Made by a program: the position numbers and the translations under genes
Part shown: one piece after another, positions 7,541-16,705 of the stretch
Position numbering within the stretch: position 1 is the stretch's first letter
How the letters are laid out: every line of letters begins with the position of its first letter
Assembly (NCBI GenBank): GCA_038146865.1
Contig: JAYQSL010000002.1
Location: forward strand, 248,001 to 312,000
Source of the DNA: GCA-2709075 sp038146865
GTDB taxonomy: Bacteria > Pseudomonadota > Alphaproteobacteria > MPNO01 > UBA2964
DNA: 64,000 nt
Direction: 5' to 3'
Notes under the pieces: model-generated
Databases searched by the model: none
Told to the model about the DNA's origin: nothing
The model's input: only the letters and a program-made list of their open reading frames with translations

Positions 7541-9874
7541 ATGGGCGAATATGCGCTAGGACAACCAGTGCCAAGATCTGAGGACCCGCGTCTGCTGACG
7601 GGCGGTGGGAATTACGTTGACGATGTTAATCTTCCAGGTATGGCCTATGGCTGGGTTGTTCGGTCCCCTTATGCTGCAGCAAAAATTTTAGCGATTGATA
7701 TATCACAGGCAAAAGTGGCTCCTGGTGTCTTGACTGTTTTAACGGGCGAAGACTGGGCCGCTTCGGGCCTAGGAGATCTGCCGGTCGCTTCGGGCAGAAA
7801 GAGACCAGATGGAAGCCCGATGTTTACCCCTCCCTTACCTGCTTTGATAACCCAAAAAGTCCGCCGAGTCGGTGACTACGTTGCTTTCGTTGTTGCGGAA
7901 ACCCTCGCGCAGGCCAAAGATGCTGCTGAGCTAATCAACGTTGATTACGAGATCATGCCCGCGGTCACAGATGCGGAAGAAGCTCTTAAAACTGACGCTC
8001 CCGCTGTTTGGGACGAATGCCCCGATAACATTTGTTTTCTGCATAAAGGCGGTGATGAAAATGCTGTGGCTGATGCCTTCCAAAAGGCTGATCATATAGT
8101 CAAACAAAAATACAAGATTAATAGAGTTATGGCGCTCCCCATGGAGCCTCGAGGTTGCACCGGGGACTATAACGCAACGGCTGACAGCTATACCCTTTAT
8201 ACAACTCTTCAGGGAGTCCATCCATACAGAGCTACCCTTGCAACCCGGATTTTAAAAGTACCCGAGAACAAGGTTCGAGTTGTCGCGTTAGACGTCGGCG
8301 GAAGTTTTGGAATGAAGTCGCCGATTTACAATGAAGGCCCCCTTTGCCTGTGGGCGTCAAAGCTAGTAGGGCGTCCAGTGAAATGGATGGGCGATCGGTC
8401 CGAGTCTTTTTTGTCGGATTATGCCGGTCGCGATAATATAACAACGGCAGAACTGGCCTTGGATAAACAGGGAAAATTCCTTGGCTTTCGGGTTAACACA
8501 TTAGCGGGGCTCGGGGCCTATATTGGCGGCGCCACTCCAAACCCTGCGATCAATAACCTAGGAACGCTCGCAGGGGTCTATACGATCCCCGCCATTTGCG
8601 TGAGTGTTACCGGAGTTATGACAAACAATAATCCGGTCACCCCTTACCGCGGGGCCGGGAGGCCGGAGGCTGCTTTTGTAATCGAAAGAACCATAGATTT
8701 AGCCGCCGACGAACTTGGGATCGATCCTGCAGAGCTGAGAAGAATAAATACCATATCTGCCTCGCAAATGCCCTATAAGACTGCGCTCTACTTTACGTAC
8801 GATTGTGGAGAATTTGAAAAAAATATGGACATCACGATGGAGATGGCGGATTGGCGGGGTTTTGAGGATAGGAGAAAAGAAGCCCACGAGAGAGGAAAAA
8901 TTAGGGGTATCGGGATCTCCAATACTATAGAAAGAGCTGCCTCTCCGGGTATAGAGGCAGCAGAGATCCGTATCGGAAGGACTGGCACAGTAACATTGCA
9001 GTCCGGTTCATGCACTCAAGGGCAAGGTCATGAAACAGTTTACAAACAAATTGTGGCGGACAAACTCGGAATACGGCCAGAGGACATAGACTATGTGTGG
9101 GGTGATACTGATAAGGTGGCATTTGGGCATGGAACGGGTGGATCGCGCTCTGCTACTCTTGGCGGCTCCGCGGTTAACATGGCTACAGACAAAGTTATCG
9201 ACAAAGCCAAAACTATTGCCGCACATCATTTAGAAGCGGCTATTGAAGATATCGAATTTATCAATGGGTCCTTTACAATTGCTGGCACCGATAAAACAAT
9301 TTCTTTCAAAGATGTCGCCCGCGCCGCATTGGATCCAAAATCTATTCCCGAAGGAATGGAACCCGGTATAAATGAGCACGCGACCTATTCCGCAAATACC
9401 ATGAATTATCCTAACGGGTGCCATATTTGCGAGGTCGAAATTGACCCGGAAACTGGCATTGTAGATATTAAAAAATATAGCGTGGTAGACGACGTCGGAA
9501 CTGTGATGAATCCTTTGCTCCTAAAAGGACAAATTATGGGTGGAATAGGACAAGGAGTAGGTCAGGCACTGATTGAGGATGTCGCGTACGATCAACAAGG
9601 TCAATTAATTACCGGTAGTTTTATGGATTACGCTATGCCTCGGGCTGACAATATGAGTTTTATGGAAATTGAGTCCAATCCTGTTCCAACTTTAACAAAT
9701 CCCTTGGGAGTTAAGGGTGCTGGAGAAGCAGGAAATGTTGGTGGGCTGCCAGCTGTGATGAACGCTGTTATTGATGGCCTCTCGGCGGTTGGAGTCCGGC
9801 ATTTAGATATGCCCTGTACGCCAGAAAAGATTTGGAGAACGCTTCAATCACTATCTTCTCGCAATGCGGCTTGA
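7541..9874 (+). CDS. Xanthine dehydrogenase family molybdopterin-binding (large) subunit
   Basis: 777 residues, with GGAG before the ATG. It belongs to the xanthine oxidase/CO-dehydrogenase large-subunit family, which hydroxylates N-heterocycles or aldehydes at a Mo-cytosine-dinucleotide centre. Motifs are the N-terminal ald_Xan_dh_C region (PRSEDPRLLTGGGNYVDD), GGSFGMK (253-259), YRGAGR (369-374, the form II loop, not the CO-dehydrogenase AYXCSFR loop), SGSCTQGQGHET, and the catalytic Glu729 in GVKGAGEAG. The FAD and [2Fe-2S] subunits normally encoded beside it are absent within about 2 kb each side; instead a DUF1194 gene overlaps its end. The substrate is unknown. Confidence 0.93.
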   Translation: MGEYALGQPVPRSEDPRLLTGGGNYVDDVNLPGMAYGWVVRSPYAAAKILAIDISQAKVAPGVLTVLTGEDWAASGLGDLPVASGRKRPDGSPMFTPPLPALITQKVRRVGDYVAFVVAETLAQAKDAAELINVDYEIMPAVTDAEEALKTDAPAVWDECPDNICFLHKGGDENAVADAFQKADHIVKQKYKINRVMALPMEPRGCTGDYNATADSYTLYTTLQGVHPYRATLATRILKVPENKVRVVALDVGGSFGMKSPIYNEGPLCLWASKLVGRPVKWMGDRSESFLSDYAGRDNITTAELALDKQGKFLGFRVNTLAGLGAYIGGATPNPAINNLGTLAGVYTIPAICVSVTGVMTNNNPVTPYRGAGRPEAAFVIERTIDLAADELGIDPAELRRINTISASQMPYKTALYFTYDCGEFEKNMDITMEMADWRGFEDRRKEAHERGKIRGIGISNTIERAASPGIEAAEIRIGRTGTVTLQSGSCTQGQGHETVYKQIVADKLGIRPEDIDYVWGDTDKVAFGHGTGGSRSATLGGSAVNMATDKVIDKAKTIAAHHLEAAIEDIEFINGSFTIAGTDKTISFKDVARAALDPKSIPEGMEPGINEHATYSANTMNYPNGCHICEVEIDPETGIVDIKKYSVVDDVGTVMNPLLLKGQIMGGIGQGVGQALIEDVAYDQQGQLITGSFMDYAMPRADNMSFMEIESNPVPTLTNPLGVKGAGEAGNVGGLPAVMNAVIDGLSAVGVRHLDMPCTPEKIWRTLQSLSSRNAA

Positions 9875-10598
9875 TCTATTTTTTGCCGCCGCTTTAACGA
9901 TATCATCCCTTGGTGTTATTTCCACAGATCTGCGAGCAGAACAGGGAAATATTCCTGTTGATTTAGAACTCGCGTTTGTGGTCGACGCTTCTGGAAGCAT
10001 CGACGACGACGAATTGTATCTACAAAGAAAAGGCTATGCGGATGCACTTGTTAACCCGAGAGTTATTTCCGCTATTACGAGTGGCTTTCTTCGATCCATC
10101 GCGATCGCATACATCGAATTTTCGGGGACAGGTTGCAGCCAAATCTCTGTTAATTGGACAAGAGTTTACAATCAAAGTTCGGCAAAAGAGTTTGGTAACA
10201 AAATTTTATCCCTGCCAAGAATTGACTGTTTCGGCGGGAATGCCATTGGCGAAGCTGTTGCACTCACAGTCGGTTCAATTGAGGACAATCAATTTGAAGG
10301 AACGAGGCGTGTCATCGATGTCTCGGGCGATGGGCCCAACACATTAGCGCCATCTATTGAGGTGGTCCGAGCTGAAGCAGTCAGCAAACAGATCACAATC
10401 AATGCACTCGCCATAGAGAGGCCCTCGATGCCAGACCTTCCCGAGTACTTTAAAAGGAGTGTTGCGGGAGGACCGGGTTCATTTGTGATGAAAGTTGAAA
10501 ATCGTTCAGCATTCGCAAAAGCAATCCTGCGCAAAATCTTACGAGAGATTGCGGATATAAATGTCTTAGATAGCTCACAATCGACGCGTCTAAACTAA
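9864..10598 (+). CDS. DUF1194 / von Willebrand factor A-type secreted protein
   Basis: 244 residues. An N-terminal hydrophobic segment (about residues 5-25, ending near LRAEQ) looks like a signal peptide, so it is probably periplasmic. The DASGS metal-ion-dependent adhesion motif (residues 41-45) opens a vWA-like domain, with later DVSGDGPN typical of DUF1194. The start ATG lies inside the end of the molybdopterin enzyme gene (11-base overlap), implying translational coupling. Function is unknown; the overlap suggests a job linked to that enzyme, but a shared transcript does not prove it. Confidence 0.85.
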   Translation: MRLDLFFAAALTISSLGVISTDLRAEQGNIPVDLELAFVVDASGSIDDDELYLQRKGYADALVNPRVISAITSGFLRSIAIAYIEFSGTGCSQISVNWTRVYNQSSAKEFGNKILSLPRIDCFGGNAIGEAVALTVGSIEDNQFEGTRRVIDVSGDGPNTLAPSIEVVRAEAVSKQITINALAIERPSMPDLPEYFKRSVAGGPGSFVMKVENRSAFAKAILRKILREIADINVLDSSQSTRLN

Positions 10599-10602
10599 GC
10601 TG

Positions 10603-11610
10603 CTACCTGACGTTAAGAACCGAGGTGTCCGCAGCTCCCATGACCCTTGAAGCAATTCCACGTTTGAGCAGTCTTCGAAAAATTCCCATCCCAGAGTCGG
10701 CGACGGCGATTATAGAAAAATCCTTACCATGTTTTATGATTTCTTCCGCTGGGTCCCCTACCCCGATCAATTTTTTTGGGTTTTTAACCTCGATCTTCAA
10801 AAGCATTTCGACTGATTTCTCGAGAACTCTCTCTGCGGTAGATAGATCTTTAGGATCCCTAGCAATGCACAGTACTGTAACATCTTCATCTAAATGTTGT
10901 GCGAAAACAGCTTCCCTACGCATCGCCTCCAAAGAATGACGCGTGCCATCCACACAGATCAGATGACCTTTTTTCTGGTTCAGTCTTCTAGAACGCGCTA
11001 AAAGAACTGAGCATGGGGAGAGCATCATGACTTTTTGCGCAACACTGGCACTAAAAAATGCCCGAGTGGGACTATGCCAATGGCTTGGCTCACCCAAAAT
11101 CATCAAATTATAGGGGCCTAGCTCATACTGATCGAGGATACCACTGGCAATATCCGGTGCGGTTTTGAGTTTCAGCACAATACTCTTACCAGTATCATGG
11201 TGATATTCTACTTTGTTATCTCCCAGGGGATCCCCCCATGAATCCGTATGGCTGGTGGTCGTCGTCCAATGGTCAGTTAGGCTTTCATCACCGGCCAGAA
11301 TCGATAGTCCCTCTTTTAGATACCTAATACCCGGGAGCTCTATGCCCCAATCTAACATATTTTCGCGTGTAAACCGCGCCTGCAGCCCACCCGATCGTAT
11401 ATCCTGATCAATAGGTCGAACACAAAGTAAAATGATATCACAATCATTGGATGCAGCGATCCGAGATGCAAACCTTACCCCATCATAAGACGCCTCGGAT
11501 CCATCAACGCAGACTAATATTCTAAAGCGTGATCGACGTTTGTCTAAGAGTTCCCTGCGGCTTTTGGAAGATGTAATATGCGGTCGAATTATAGCGCTTT
11601 TTAATGACAT
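10603..11610 (-). CDS. Universal stress protein with two UspA domains
   Basis: 335 residues. The first UspA-like domain begins at RFRILVCVDGSEAS (about residue 28) and the second near KGHLICVDGTRHSLEAM (about 213); the ends contain VADSGMGIFRRLLKRGIASRVM, resembling the nucleotide-binding Gly-rich end of Usp domains. Tandem Usp proteins are cytoplasmic and bind ATP or AMP. It starts seven bases after the stop of the upstream DASS transporter, so the two are almost certainly cotranscribed, which suggests regulation of or response to anion uptake (inference). Confidence 0.85.
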   Translation of the reverse strand: MSLKSAIIRPHITSSKSRRELLDKRRSRFRILVCVDGSEASYDGVRFASRIAASNDCDIILLCVRPIDQDIRSGGLQARFTRENMLDWGIELPGIRYLKEGLSILAGDESLTDHWTTTTSHTDSWGDPLGDNKVEYHHDTGKSIVLKLKTAPDIASGILDQYELGPYNLMILGEPSHWHSPTRAFFSASVAQKVMMLSPCSVLLARSRRLNQKKGHLICVDGTRHSLEAMRREAVFAQHLDEDVTVLCIARDPKDLSTAERVLEKSVEMLLKIEVKNPKKLIGVGDPAEEIIKHGKDFSIIAVADSGMGIFRRLLKRGIASRVMGAADTSVLNVR

Positions 11611-11617
11611 CCTCGGT

Positions 11618-13198
11618 TCAACTTTCCAGCAAAGGCCAATACAAAATTGCGGCTAAAATCATCACTAACGTAGACATAATCACCATCCTCCAACCGACCT
11701 TTAAAAAATCTGTTGTTTTTAAATAGCCCGATGCGTAGACGATAGTGCAAGCTGGCGTGCCGATAACTGTTAAGTATGCGAAGGCTGAGGACACTGCAGT
11801 AACAAAACCCAATATTATTGGACTCTCTCCCGCAACACTCGCCATTTTAAGTACGATCGGGCCAAGAACTGCTACCGCCGCCCCATTTGACATCGTATTA
11901 GTTACAAGTGTGGTAAGCGCTGAGACCGATACCCAAAGCCCAAGTCCCTGATCGCCTCCAAGGGGCTCTAACAAATTCAAAAAGCTAATCGCAACCCATT
12001 CTGCTGCCCCTGTGTCTTTCATTTGCAACCCGAGGGAGATTGCTGCGGCATACAGAAGGACCACACCCCAATTAACACCAGAGTTAATTTCCTCCCAGCG
12101 CACTAAACCCGAAATCAAGAAAATCGCTGCTCCCATCACGGCGACCGTGCCCAGCCCTATTTGTCCGGATAGGAAAATCCAGCTGAGCAGGATCATCACG
12201 AAAAACAAAATCGTAAGCCAGTCGTTGGGCCGCATGGGCCCTGCCTCACCTACCTGATGCCGCAACTTTACCACTGCCCTCGACATGTCCCGATAAGAGG
12301 GTCTAAAAGTCCAAAAAAGAATTAAAGTTACAAAGGGGAGTTGTATTAAAAAGATCGGATACGCGTAGGCAATCCAGGTCAAATAATCAATTAAGTATTT
12401 GTAGGTTTGTGGATTTGCAGGATCATAAAAGAACTCCTTCCAATACCCTATCATTATCGCGTTTCTTGCGCCCCCAGATGGTGTCCCGATTCCAGCTATC
12501 GAGCACCCATAACAAATCGAAAACAATAAAACCGCGGCCAGACGACGAACTTCTTTTGGATCATCAGAGGTGAGGCTTACCAAAGTAATACCAACCGGTA
12601 ACATCATCGCCGCCACAGTGTGCTCCCCAACAAGGGAGGCCAGAACGCCTGACACTAAGGACACACCAAAACATATATGGGTCGTCTTTGTTCCCGTGAA
12701 GCGAACTATGAGCCACGCAATTCGGAGATCAAGCTTCTGTTTGACGACTGCTACGGCGAGCATCAAGGACCCCATGATGAATAACACTGAGTCCGTCATT
12801 AAACTTTTAGCAACAGTGTTAGAGTCTAGTCCGAGAAGTACAATTTGGCCCACAATAATTAGCAAGGCGACAGTGGGCAGCGGCACGGGTTCCGTCACAA
12901 ACAAAATCACAGCTACGACTGACATCGTAAGAACAATTAGCCCCGCCCGCGACAATCCATCGGGTTGGGGGAGGCTAAGCATGACCGCTCCTATGGCCAA
13001 GGCTATAAAAAACCAACGCTTTTCCCAAAAATAATATAAATTTATGTTAGAGAGGAATAATATCCAATTTTGGTATCCACGGCGGCGCAACCGGGTTGAC
13101 CAAAAAACTTCAGGATCATAGGCCTTAAGACTATCAGTAACTAAACTATTTGAACTCAATTTTGAACGACACACCCGTTGCCTTAACGACAACAACAT
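11618..13198 (-). CDS. SLC13/DASS-family anion transporter (inner membrane permease)
   Basis: 526 residues with about a dozen hydrophobic segments. The family signature regions of divalent anion:sodium symporters are present: TVAAMMLPVGITL in the first half and NTMSNGAAVAVLGPIV in the second, the two repeated Ser-Asn-Thr-type substrate loops. Members import dicarboxylates, sulfate or related anions. The first 55 residues are an unusual hydrophilic extension before the first membrane segment, so a later start is possible. It leads a two-gene operon with the universal stress protein. Confidence 0.85.
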   Translation of the reverse strand: MLLSLRQRVCRSKLSSNSLVTDSLKAYDPEVFWSTRLRRRGYQNWILFLSNINLYYFWEKRWFFIALAIGAVMLSLPQPDGLSRAGLIVLTMSVVAVILFVTEPVPLPTVALLIIVGQIVLLGLDSNTVAKSLMTDSVLFIMGSLMLAVAVVKQKLDLRIAWLIVRFTGTKTTHICFGVSLVSGVLASLVGEHTVAAMMLPVGITLVSLTSDDPKEVRRLAAVLLFSICYGCSIAGIGTPSGGARNAIMIGYWKEFFYDPANPQTYKYLIDYLTWIAYAYPIFLIQLPFVTLILFWTFRPSYRDMSRAVVKLRHQVGEAGPMRPNDWLTILFFVMILLSWIFLSGQIGLGTVAVMGAAIFLISGLVRWEEINSGVNWGVVLLYAAAISLGLQMKDTGAAEWVAISFLNLLEPLGGDQGLGLWVSVSALTTLVTNTMSNGAAVAVLGPIVLKMASVAGESPIILGFVTAVSSAFAYLTVIGTPACTIVYASGYLKTTDFLKVGWRMVIMSTLVMILAAILYWPLLES

Positions 13199-13386
13199 AA
13201 AATTCGACGCTGCTGCGAATAATCACAACTCTTTACTTGCTCTTCAGAATTTTGCGATGGGCTGTTTTAGCTGAATTCACAGACGACTCAAACAAAAATA
13301 TATTTAAAAGCCTCCGAATTAGAAAATCCTATCGCAATAAACAGGGGTTTCTATTTAAGGGCTTTGTTAACCAATATGTTTCATAA

Positions 13387-14214
13387 CTATTGGACGGGTT
13401 TTATATCCCTTGCACACCTAAAACCTATATAAACCACCGCCATATCTCGGGGTTTGGATGCATCATAATTTTCTTGCATCTGGGTCGAGCCATACCACCA
13501 CGAACCTCCGCGAGTTCCCTTATTTATTTGATCGGCGGTATCAACCCATTCCCATACATTGGCTCCCATATCAAACAGCCCGTTCACACCCTGACGGGTA
13601 GTTCCCGTTAGCGCATGACCCTTCCCGCGATTTAGTTTTGTTGACCTATCACGAGCGAAGTTCCCGCCGCAATCATCAAGACAATTTGCACCAGTTGGCC
13701 TTTCTCCTGTGGGAAAAGGATATTTTTTTCCTCTTTGAAAGCCATGAGTAGGCAGGTTTCTCAACTCATGATAGGCGGCCATCTTCCATTCCTTATCAGT
13801 GGGTAATCTTTTCCCACTCCATTTACAAAATGCCTGAGCCTCATCAAATGTCACATGAACCGCTGGTTCTGCATCATCAGAATGATCTCCGAATGGAGAA
13901 CTCCAATTCCAGCCAATCTTTTTCGTCCAACCGAACTCGTAGACAAGGCCACCCCTCTCTTTTTCTGCCTTGGTCACTAAGTTAGTAGCTTCAACAAATT
14001 TTCTGAAATCTCCAATAGTCACCTCAGTTCGATCAATCTCGATTTGTCCTACCCTTTGCATATCATCAGCTAGCCCCTTAGCCGAGAAGCCGACAAAGCT
14101 CATCCCTGTAAAAATTATGCAGGCTAATAACCTAAAACATAATGATGCAAACTTCTCGGGAGAATGACTGTTGTAACGAGGAACCGCTGAACGAGATCTA
14201 CTAAAATAAAACAT
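13387..14214 (-). CDS. SUMF1/FGE-sulfatase-domain exported protein lacking the catalytic cysteine pair
   Basis: 275 residues. A basic N-terminus and hydrophobic stretch (about residues 28-45) suggest a signal peptide. The C-type-lectin-like SUMF1 domain is clear from IDRTEVTIGDF, PAVHVTFDEAQAFCKWSGKRLPTDKEW, GANVWEWVDT, RGGSWW and IGFRCARD. True formylglycine-generating enzymes have two active-site cysteines near the C-terminus; after RGGSWW only one Cys is visible, so this is probably a non-FGE member, for example a binding or structural protein. It is monocistronic and divergent from selO. Confidence 0.85.
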   Translation of the reverse strand: MFYFSRSRSAVPRYNSHSPEKFASLCFRLLACIIFTGMSFVGFSAKGLADDMQRVGQIEIDRTEVTIGDFRKFVEATNLVTKAEKERGGLVYEFGWTKKIGWNWSSPFGDHSDDAEPAVHVTFDEAQAFCKWSGKRLPTDKEWKMAAYHELRNLPTHGFQRGKKYPFPTGERPTGANCLDDCGGNFARDRSTKLNRGKGHALTGTTRQGVNGLFDMGANVWEWVDTADQINKGTRGGSWWYGSTQMQENYDASKPRDMAVVYIGFRCARDIKPVQ

Positions 14215-14295
14215 ATAAACTTTTGTATTTTACTCAGAGGCTTGGCATACCTATAAAAAATTAATCTTTCAATACAGAAAATCTTCGGTGGATCT

Positions 14296-15750
14296 ATGTC
14301 GGCATCTAATTTTAATTTTCAACATTCTTACAAAGAACTTGATGAAATATTTTATAGCCACGTCAATCCTATACCCGTCGCAAAACCCGAGATGGTCATC
14401 ATCAATGAAAATCTTGCACACTCATTAAATTTGGATTTTTCAAATCTATCCGGTCCGGAGCAAGCCGACCTCTTTTCCGGAAATGTTCTGCCAGAGGGCG
14501 CGGCACCCCTCGCACAAGCTTATGCAGGCCATCAATTCGGCCATTTCACTATCCTCGGTGATGGTAGGGCTCACCTTTTGGGAGAGCACGTAACCCCGTC
14601 GGGAAATTCTTTTGATATCCAGTTAAAGGGATCCGGTCCCACACCATATTCGAGGAACGGAGACGGAAGGGCCGTGTTAGGACCGATGCTTCGAGAATAT
14701 ATTATTTCAGAGGCGATGTATGCCCTTGGGGTACCTTCAACCCGCTCCTTAGCGGTGATCTCAACTGGGGAAAACGTTTTCAGAGAAACGCCTTTGCCCG
14801 GAGCTATATTGACTAGAGTAGCAACCTCTCACATCAGAATTGGAACTTTTCAATTTGCAGCAGCTCAACGTGACAAGCATCTATTGAAAACCCTTCTCGA
14901 TTACACCATCGCTCGCCACGAGCCACTATTGAAAGAAACCGATAATCCGGCGCTATCTCTCTTGGATTCAGTTATTCAATCTCAATCGGATTTAATCGCC
15001 AATTGGCTCCGTATTGGCTTTATTCATGGAGTTATGAATACGGACAACGTAACACTATCAGGAGAAACGATAGATTATGGTCCTTGCGCCTTTATGGACC
15101 AATTTGACCCTAAAAAGGTGTTTAGTTCAATTGACCGAATGGGAAGGTATGCATACGCCAATCAACCAAAAATCATCCAATGGAACATCGCACGCCTTGC
15201 GGAAACCCTCCTGCCTCTGATTGACGAAAATATCGACAAGTCTGTCGAAGTCGCAAATGAAAAAATAAATGGATTTGATAAAATTTTTGAGTCCAAATAC
15301 GTCTCAGTGATGCGCGCCAAACTTGGACTTTTTGGTGAACATGAAGAAGATCAGGAGCTCTACGCTGACCTGACATCCTGGATGCATAAATACGACAAAG
15401 ATTTCACTAATACATTTCGAGACTTGAGCAAAGAGCGTCTATTAGAACAGCAAGACTATCAAAACGAAGGTTTTAGAAACTGGCATAAACGTTGGAAGAA
15501 AAGGCAAGAAAAAAATGACATGCCGCAATCCTCATCGATTAGTTTGATGGAAAGAACTAACCCGTGTGTCATACCCCGCAACCACAATGTTGAGAGTGCC
15601 TTACAAGCCGCCCAAGAACAAAATTTAGAACCTTTTTCTGAGTTACTGGAATCTATGAAAGATCCTTACAAAGAAAATCCCAAATTCGGGTACTTTAGAT
15701 CCCCTCCAGAACCTCATGAGCGCGTGGTTCAAACTTTTTGTGGAACGTGA
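14296..15750 (+). CDS. selO: Protein adenylyltransferase SelO (YdiU family)
   Basis: 484 residues, typical for bacterial SelO, a pseudokinase-fold enzyme that transfers AMP from ATP to protein Ser/Thr/Tyr residues. Clear motifs: PLAQAYAGHQFGHF, LGDGRAHLLGE, KGSGPTPYSRNGDGRAVL, then GVMNTDN and IDYGPCAFMD holding the catalytic and metal-binding Asn/Asp. The protein ends QTFCGT, with a conserved Cys three residues from the end, encoded TGT. That position is selenocysteine in some eukaryotic SelO proteins. The gene is divergent from the SUMF1-like gene. Confidence 0.95.
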   Translation: MSASNFNFQHSYKELDEIFYSHVNPIPVAKPEMVIINENLAHSLNLDFSNLSGPEQADLFSGNVLPEGAAPLAQAYAGHQFGHFTILGDGRAHLLGEHVTPSGNSFDIQLKGSGPTPYSRNGDGRAVLGPMLREYIISEAMYALGVPSTRSLAVISTGENVFRETPLPGAILTRVATSHIRIGTFQFAAAQRDKHLLKTLLDYTIARHEPLLKETDNPALSLLDSVIQSQSDLIANWLRIGFIHGVMNTDNVTLSGETIDYGPCAFMDQFDPKKVFSSIDRMGRYAYANQPKIIQWNIARLAETLLPLIDENIDKSVEVANEKINGFDKIFESKYVSVMRAKLGLFGEHEEDQELYADLTSWMHKYDKDFTNTFRDLSKERLLEQQDYQNEGFRNWHKRWKKRQEKNDMPQSSSISLMERTNPCVIPRNHNVESALQAAQEQNLEPFSELLESMKDPYKENPKFGYFRSPPEPHERVVQTFCGT

Positions 15751-15857
15751 TTTGAGTGCCCCCTTTCGGGTTTACATAATCAAGATATACCTCTAGCGGC
15801 AGTGCCCCGGAATTCCGTTTCAAGACAAAGGCAGCAATGACAAAACACTTATGCCAA

Positions 15858-16220
15858 CTAAAATGGTATCTCATCATCTAGTGCGGAGACGTTCTCAATG
15901 CCCTTGCGGGGGAACTCATCCGATATAGTCTCGTTTATTGACCTCATATTAGAATCCTCTGCCCTTGATACCCGCCAGGCTTTGACATCTGTATACCAGC
16001 GTCCATTATATTCACGACTTTCTAAGTCAACACTTGCTACCACGGACTCACCCTCTCGGATCGAGAACTCATCGATTTTGTCACCCCATGCCATAAAGCA
16101 AATTTTTTTAGAGTACTGGCCTTCAACCTCCATTACATATTCCTGTTTACGCCAAGCTCCTCTGGCTGATTCCCCGGACCTCTCAGGAAGGATTTCTATG
16201 ATTTTTCCGGTTATTTCCAT
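15858..16220 (-). CDS. DUF3127 OB-fold protein with SSB-like C-terminal tip
   Basis: 120 residues, with GGAGAGA nine bases before the ATG. The N-terminal 85 residues (MEITGKIIEILPE, then YVMEVEGQYSKKICFMAWGD, VVASVDLESREYNGRWYTDV, KAWRV) match my memory of DUF3127, a family I know mainly from Bacteroidota and predicted to be OB-fold. A disordered linker follows and the protein ends DDEIPF, almost identical to the DDDIPF tip through which SSB recruits repair and replication proteins. It may therefore be a nucleic-acid-binding SSB-like protein (inference). It stands alone between selO and tRNA-His. Confidence 0.75.
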   Translation of the reverse strand: MEITGKIIEILPERSGESARGAWRKQEYVMEVEGQYSKKICFMAWGDKIDEFSIREGESVVASVDLESREYNGRWYTDVKAWRVSRAEDSNMRSINETISDEFPRKGIENVSALDDEIPF

Positions 16221-16582
16221 TGTTCTCTCTCCGGGTTTATTGCCTAATTCATATACTTTAATTCTACACTTCGATTATTCCTGAAAGCTTTGTTCTAATT
16301 TGATCTCAACACGCTGCCAATGGGCAGCAACCGCAGGTCAGAAACGACGACAATTAATTACCGATTGCCCGTTCTATGACATAACAAATTATAAAAGGAC
16401 ACTGACTTTTCAGACCCGTTCGCTTTTAAATGCGGCAAATTGGGGCATACGGAAGCAAATTGGTGCTGCAAGGTTACGAAACGGTGATCTAGCGGAGCCG
16501 TAATATCTGCATGAAACTTTTTTCATGCTTAGCGATTTCAACGGAGTCCGACCTTTGTTATCAATCTGTTATAAGAAAAAAC
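16221..16582. other. 362-base intergenic region, no gene seen
   Basis: The left end must hold the promoter of the minus-strand DUF3127 gene, though no clear boxes are visible. GCATGAAA (16509-16516) and TTTCATGC (16521-16528) form an 8-bp hairpin about 55 bases downstream of the tRNA-His gene. It lacks a U-tract, so it is not a convincing terminator. A 67-codon plus-strand open frame (16300-16503) has no ribosome-binding site or recognisable protein character. Confidence 0.5.
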
Positions 16583-16660
<78 letters not shown>

Positions 16661-16705
16661 ATTTGATATTGACTTTTGTCTCTTTAGACCCAGGTGGTTT
16701 TGCCG

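Noticed and set aside
15748..15750. Possible selenocysteine TGA in selO
   Set aside because: The conserved position is encoded as TGT three codons from the end, and this TGA is at the normal stop.
15695..15877. 60-codon minus-strand frame across the selO end
   Set aside because: It overlaps selO and lacks a binding site; it looks like a shadow frame.
16300..16503. 67-codon plus-strand open frame near tRNA-His
   Set aside because: No ribosome-binding site, no hydrophobic or family pattern, and unlike composition.
16509..16528. Hairpin downstream of tRNA-His as a terminator
   Set aside because: The stem is 8 bp and AT-rich with no U-tract after it on the minus strand.
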